From: Pelagimonas phthalicica | GTDB lineage: Bacteria > Pseudomonadota > Alphaproteobacteria > Rhodobacterales > Rhodobacteraceae | Length of the DNA: 64,000 bases | Direction of reading: 5' to 3' | NCBI RefSeq assembly: GCF_004364805.1 | Contig: NZ_SOAP01000002.1 | Span: 310,001 to 374,000 of the forward strand | Shown: in pieces, positions 61,346 to 64,000 of the stretch | How the letters are laid out: every line of letters starts with the position of its first letter | How positions within the stretch are numbered: position 1 is the stretch's first letter | The notes under the pieces: generated by a model | Seen by the model: only the letters and a program-made list of their open reading frames with translations | Database searches by the model: none | What the model was told of the DNA's origin: nothing | Translations under genes and position numbers: made by a program

Positions 61346-61386
61346 CTCGCGTCAATCCCGAGAAGAAGTATCGGAATTGACGCGAG
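61346..61386 (+). promoter_or_regulatory. Long hairpin overlapping the ribosome site of the ABC ATPase gene
   Basis: Arms CTCGCGTCAATCCCGA (61346-61361) and TCGGAATTGACGCGAG (61371-61386) pair at 15 of 16 positions with loop GAAGAAGTA. The ribosome site GAGG (61384-61387) of the TTG start at 61393 is mostly inside the 3' arm, so the fold would hide it. No T-tract follows, arguing against a terminator. Confidence 0.6.
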
Positions 61387-61392
61387 GCCGGT

Positions 61393-62481
61393 TTGACCAC
61401 ATCCCCCCATCCCCGATTGGAAATTCGCGACCTCGTGCGCGTGTATGAAGGCAAGACCGTGGTCGATCACGTGTCATTGTCGATTGATCCGGGCAAGGTC
61501 ATGTGCCTTTTGGGGCCATCAGGCTGTGGAAAATCCACGACCCTGCGCATGATCGCCGGGGTTGACATGCAAAACAGTGGCGAAATCTATGTGGATGGCA
61601 ATCTGGTGTGCGACACGGTGTTTCGCGTGCCGCCCGAACGGCGTTCTATCGGTTTGATGTTCCAGGATTTTGCACTGTTTCCGCATCTGACAGTGGGCGA
61701 GAATGTCGCCTTTGGCCTGACCTCCTCTACTGGGGCCGAGAAAAAGGCCCGCGCGAAGTCGTTGTTGGAACGTGTTGGTCTTGCGCATTTCATTGACGAA
61801 TACCCGCACCAACTGTCTGGCGGCGAACAGCAACGGGTTGCGCTTGCGCGCGCCTTGGCGCCGCGCCCGTCCATCATGCTAATGGATGAACCGTTTTCTG
61901 GTCTCGACAACCGGCTGCGCGACGGTATCCGCGATGAAACACTGGATCTGCTGAAGGAAGAAGGGGCCTCAGTCCTGTTGGTCACGCATGAGCCAGAAGA
62001 AGCCATGCGCATGGCCGATGAAATCGCCCTCATGCGCGGTGGGCGCATTGTGCAACGTGGCGCACCGTATAACATCTATAACGCGCCGGTGGATCGCGAG
62101 GCAGTTTCATTTTTCAGTGACATCAACGTGTTACGCGGCAAAGTTCAAGGGGCGCTTACCGATACCCCCTTTGGTCAGTTTCTGGCCCCCGGTCAGCCTG
62201 ACGGTGCCGAAGTGGAAATCGTTTTCCGCCCGCAACATGTCAGCATCGACTTTGACCGTGATGGCAAGGGGCCAAACCCCACAGCGCTTGCCGGGACACC
62301 GGCGCGGGGCATTGTGGAGCGTGCGCGCTTTATGGGGTCGGAAAGCCTGGTTGAGTTCCGCATGGATCATGATGGTCAGGTGCTTAAGGCGACGGTGCCC
62401 AATGTCTTTATGCCCAAGCCGGGAATGCCGCTTTGGTTGACTGTGCGTCGCGATCGCTGCTTTGTTTTTCCTGTTGAATAA
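61393..62481 (+). CDS. ABC transporter ATP-binding protein (FbpC/PotA type), orphan
   Basis: This 362-residue ATPase starts at TTG 61393. Walker A is LLGPSGCGKSTTLR near residue 38, signature motif is HQLSGGEQQRVALARAL near 137, Walker B is PSIMLMDEPFSGLDN, and H-loop is VLLVTHEPEEAMRMADE. A TOBE-like C-terminal domain spans about 240-362 (VEIVFRPQHVSIDF). The best fit is the iron(III) or putrescine importer ATPases. The permease and binding protein are not in the window, so the partner is unknown. Confidence 0.9.
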   Translation: MTTSPHPRLEIRDLVRVYEGKTVVDHVSLSIDPGKVMCLLGPSGCGKSTTLRMIAGVDMQNSGEIYVDGNLVCDTVFRVPPERRSIGLMFQDFALFPHLTVGENVAFGLTSSTGAEKKARAKSLLERVGLAHFIDEYPHQLSGGEQQRVALARALAPRPSIMLMDEPFSGLDNRLRDGIRDETLDLLKEEGASVLLVTHEPEEAMRMADEIALMRGGRIVQRGAPYNIYNAPVDREAVSFFSDINVLRGKVQGALTDTPFGQFLAPGQPDGAEVEIVFRPQHVSIDFDRDGKGPNPTALAGTPARGIVERARFMGSESLVEFRMDHDGQVLKATVPNVFMPKPGMPLWLTVRRDRCFVFPVE

Positions 62482-62496
62482 CAGTTGTCTAAAGGC

Positions 62497-62718
62497 CTAA
62501 GTTGAAGTCAAAGCTTCCCTAAGGATAAACACCCGAATAGACGAGGCCAGCCCGACCTCTGGATCACGTTCCGCGTCAATCTCCGCTGCGAGGGCATTGA
62601 TAGGCATGTCGCGCGCGGCGGCGATGCGACGAAATTCGCGCCAAAACTCCGCCTCTAAAGAGACCGAGGTGCGGTGACCTTTCAATGTCAGCGAGTGTTT
62701 TTCGGGACGACCGCTCAT
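62497..62718 (-). CDS. Ribbon-helix-helix domain protein
   Basis: This 73-residue protein has the RHH pattern KHSLTLKGHRTSVSLEAEFW (beta strand) followed by REFRRIAAARDMPINALAAE (two helices). It ends SSIRVFILREALTS. This RHH_4-type group is common in Rhodobacteraceae. The DNA target is unknown. Its ATG overlaps the stop of the DUF4169 gene (ATGA), so the two are translated together. Confidence 0.88.
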   Translation of the reverse strand: MSGRPEKHSLTLKGHRTSVSLEAEFWREFRRIAAARDMPINALAAEIDAERDPEVGLASSIRVFILREALTST

Positions 62719-62888
62719 TCCAGCTCGTGCCCGTCTAGATCGCGATCAGCCTTGGATTGCTGCGCCTGATCCAACTCCTTTTCCGCCTTGCTGCGCCCGA
62801 ATTTGACAGCGTTTTCATCCGCCTCCTGACGTTTCTCAGCCCGGCGTTTGTTTTTGCGAAAGCGGTTCAGATTGATGATCTCGGCCAT
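62715..62888 (-). CDS. DUF4169 small basic protein
   Basis: This 57-residue protein starts at ATG 62888 (the longer frame from 62984 overlaps the next gene). MAEIINLNRFRKNKRRAEKR and the charged helix RSKAEKELDQAQQSKADRDL are diagnostic of DUF4169. The function is unknown. It is transcribed just after the ferric-reductase-like gene (37-bp gap) and overlaps the RHH gene. Confidence 0.85.
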   Translation of the reverse strand: MAEIINLNRFRKNKRRAEKRQEADENAVKFGRSKAEKELDQAQQSKADRDLDGHELE

Positions 62889-62925
62889 GGGGATACCATA
62901 GCCAAGACCGTTTTTCTTGCCAAGC

Positions 62926-63522
62926 TCAAGCCTGTTGTGTGGGCCGGGGGCGCAGATACCAATACCAGATACGATAGGCTTCAAGCGCGATCAGCGGGCC
63001 GAAATGCACCATGGCAGGGGCAATGCTGTTCCAGTTGTGCAGGCTGGCCCAATGCAGCAAGGTCAAGGCCGCCGCCGGGTAGGTCCAACGCTGCAATTGC
63101 TTCCAGGCCGGGCCCATCTTGCGCACAAAATAGTCCATCGAGGTGACGCCAAGCGGGATGAAAATGGCAAAGGCCACCCAGCCGGTCCAAATGTAAAAGC
63201 GCGGCAATTCGGTTATGACACGGTCCATCGACCCTTTGTCAATCAGGTAGAACACCGTATGGGCAATGGCATAGAAAAACGCGGCGACGCCGAAGTAACG
63301 TCGGTTTTTCTTGAGCCAAAGCGGCCCGCGCCAGCCCTTGAACAGCAACATCAACGGGGTGGCGAGCATTGCGATAATGGTAAAGCGCGCGGCGAATTCG
63401 CCGGTCGGATGAACCAAAATGTGGTAGATGCGCGGGTTTGTGGTGGTGGCAAGCTCATAGGTCATACCAAGGGCTGGCAAGGCCAATACCAGCCACAACC
63501 AATAGGGGGAAAGGCGTGACAT
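62926..63522 (-). CDS. Ferric-reductase-like transmembrane protein (MsrQ-like)
   Basis: This 198-residue membrane protein has about six transmembrane helices. Histidines that could bind heme lie in RIYHILVHPTGEFAARF near 35, FYAIAHTVFYLIDKG near 88, and LLHWASLHNWNSIAP near 155. The length and pattern match the MsrQ/YedZ group, which supplies electrons to periplasmic methionine-sulfoxide reductase MsrP. No msrP gene is adjacent, so the partner is unproven. Confidence 0.85.
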   Translation of the reverse strand: MSRLSPYWLWLVLALPALGMTYELATTTNPRIYHILVHPTGEFAARFTIIAMLATPLMLLFKGWRGPLWLKKNRRYFGVAAFFYAIAHTVFYLIDKGSMDRVITELPRFYIWTGWVAFAIFIPLGVTSMDYFVRKMGPAWKQLQRWTYPAAALTLLHWASLHNWNSIAPAMVHFGPLIALEAYRIWYWYLRPRPTQQA

Positions 63523-63580
63523 TTTTCAATTCCTTTTGTCGTCATCACCCCTAGTACGCACCAGCCTTTCAATCCCGTCG

Positions 63581-63616
63581 AAAAAAAACACGCCCGGCGG
63601 TAAACCGGGCGTGTTT
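63581..63616 (-). terminator. Intrinsic terminator of fumC
   Basis: A 12-bp perfect stem AAACACGCCCGG / CCGGGCGTGTTT (63586-63597 / 63605-63616) has a 7-nt loop. On the minus strand it is followed by a run of eight T residues (63581-63588 region). It lies 45 bp after the fumC stop. Confidence 0.88.
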
Positions 63617-63660
63617 AAGTGGATTTATCGTGTCTTGACGATGCGCCAAGCGGTGGATGA

Positions 63661-64000
63661 TCAGGCTTTCGGGCCGATCATCTGTTCTGGGCGCACCACC
63701 GCGTCAAAGGTTTCCTCGTCGACAAAACCAAGCGCAATCGCCTCTTCCTTAAGGGTTGTGCCGTTCTTATGCGCGGTTTTGGCGACTTTGGTGGCGTTGT
63801 CATAGCCAATGGTCGGGGCCAGCGCGGTCACCAGCATCAGGCTTTCTTTCATCAGCTTGTCGATGCGAGGCTCATTGGCCTGAATGCCGTTCAGCATCCG
63901 AGTGGTAAAGCTGTCGGCAACGTCACCCAGCAGTTGGATGGACTGCAGCAGGTTGTAGCTCATCATCGGGTTATAGACGTTGAGCTCGAAATGACCTTGC
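63661..64000 (-). CDS. fumC: Class II fumarate hydratase, C-terminal part
   Basis: The last 113 codons are visible; the gene runs off the right edge. [20 protein letters not shown] and [20 protein letters not shown] are typical of the FumC C-terminal half. [20 protein letters not shown] followed by [20 protein letters not shown] is the diagnostic end of this TCA-cycle enzyme. FumC converts fumarate to malate. The catalytic Ser loop is outside the window. Confidence 0.92.
   Translation of the reverse strand, partial: QGHFELNVYNPMMSYNLLQSIQLLGDVADSFTTRMLNGIQANEPRIDKLMKESLMLVTALAPTIGYDNATKVAKTAHKNGTTLKEEAIALGFVDEETFDAVVRPEQMIGPKA

Overview
The window is chromosomal DNA of an alphaproteobacterium of the family Rhodobacteraceae, most likely the marine Roseobacter group. 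The grounds are: heme made by the C4 route (5-aminolevulinate synthase, with hemB at the left edge); the neighbourhood hemA / RodZ-like HTH protein / ispG; the neighbourhood amidase / PBP1a / prfB; an Entner-Doudoroff edd-eda pair; a TRAP carboxylate transporter; DUF2852, DUF2189, DUF4169 and DUF6778-type proteins; and moderately GC-rich DNA with many GTG and TTG starts. I cannot name the genus. Coding density is high. I see no rRNA, tRNA, CRISPR array, prophage or complete insertion sequence.

Layout. 1-5.3 kb: end of hemB, a small membrane protein, mfd, a methyltransferase. 5.2-6.5 kb: an XRE/MmyB-type regulator and a divergent membrane protein around a perfect 15-bp palindrome. 6.6-9.6 kb: a minus-strand one-carbon operon (Virulence_fact-domain protein, MetF-like reductase, HAD phosphatase, methyl-H4folate:corrinoid methyltransferase). 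9.8-16.5 kb: sulfotransferases, ppx/gppA, rlmE, a fused carnitine dehydrogenase-thioesterase, a glycosyltransferase and a MITE-like palindrome. 17.3-26.7 kb: M20 peptidase, hemA with an FNR-type box, RodZ-like protein, ispG, DsbA-like and M48 proteins, aminotransferase. 26.8-32.7 kb: amiC, PBP1a, APH-like kinase, prfB. 32.9-39.9 kb: membrane and regulatory genes, then ilvH and ilvI (minus) separated by an opposite-strand hybrid histidine kinase; ilvI is preceded by a branched-chain attenuator with its own 15-residue leader peptide. 40.1-41.3 kb: three very small secreted or membrane proteins. 41.4-48.4 kb: a NarL-type two-component system divergent from a TRAP transporter operon with a structured leader and an internal terminator. 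48.5-51.2 kb: small membrane and hypothetical genes and bpt. 51.4-57.4 kb: glnE, then eda-edd with a LacI-type operator. 57.4-64 kb: lipoprotein, RlmI-like methyltransferase, PIN protein, sodium:solute symporter, orphan ABC ATPase, DUF4169/RHH pair, ferric-reductase-like protein, and the C-terminus of fumC.

Most of this is core metabolism and envelope maintenance. The more unusual content is regulatory and non-coding: the ilvI attenuator, the dctP leader, several perfect operator-like palindromes, a hairpin over the start of the ABC ATPase gene, and a pair of tiny related membrane proteins at 40.2-40.7 kb. I found no convincing new multi-gene system such as defence, secretion or biosynthesis.
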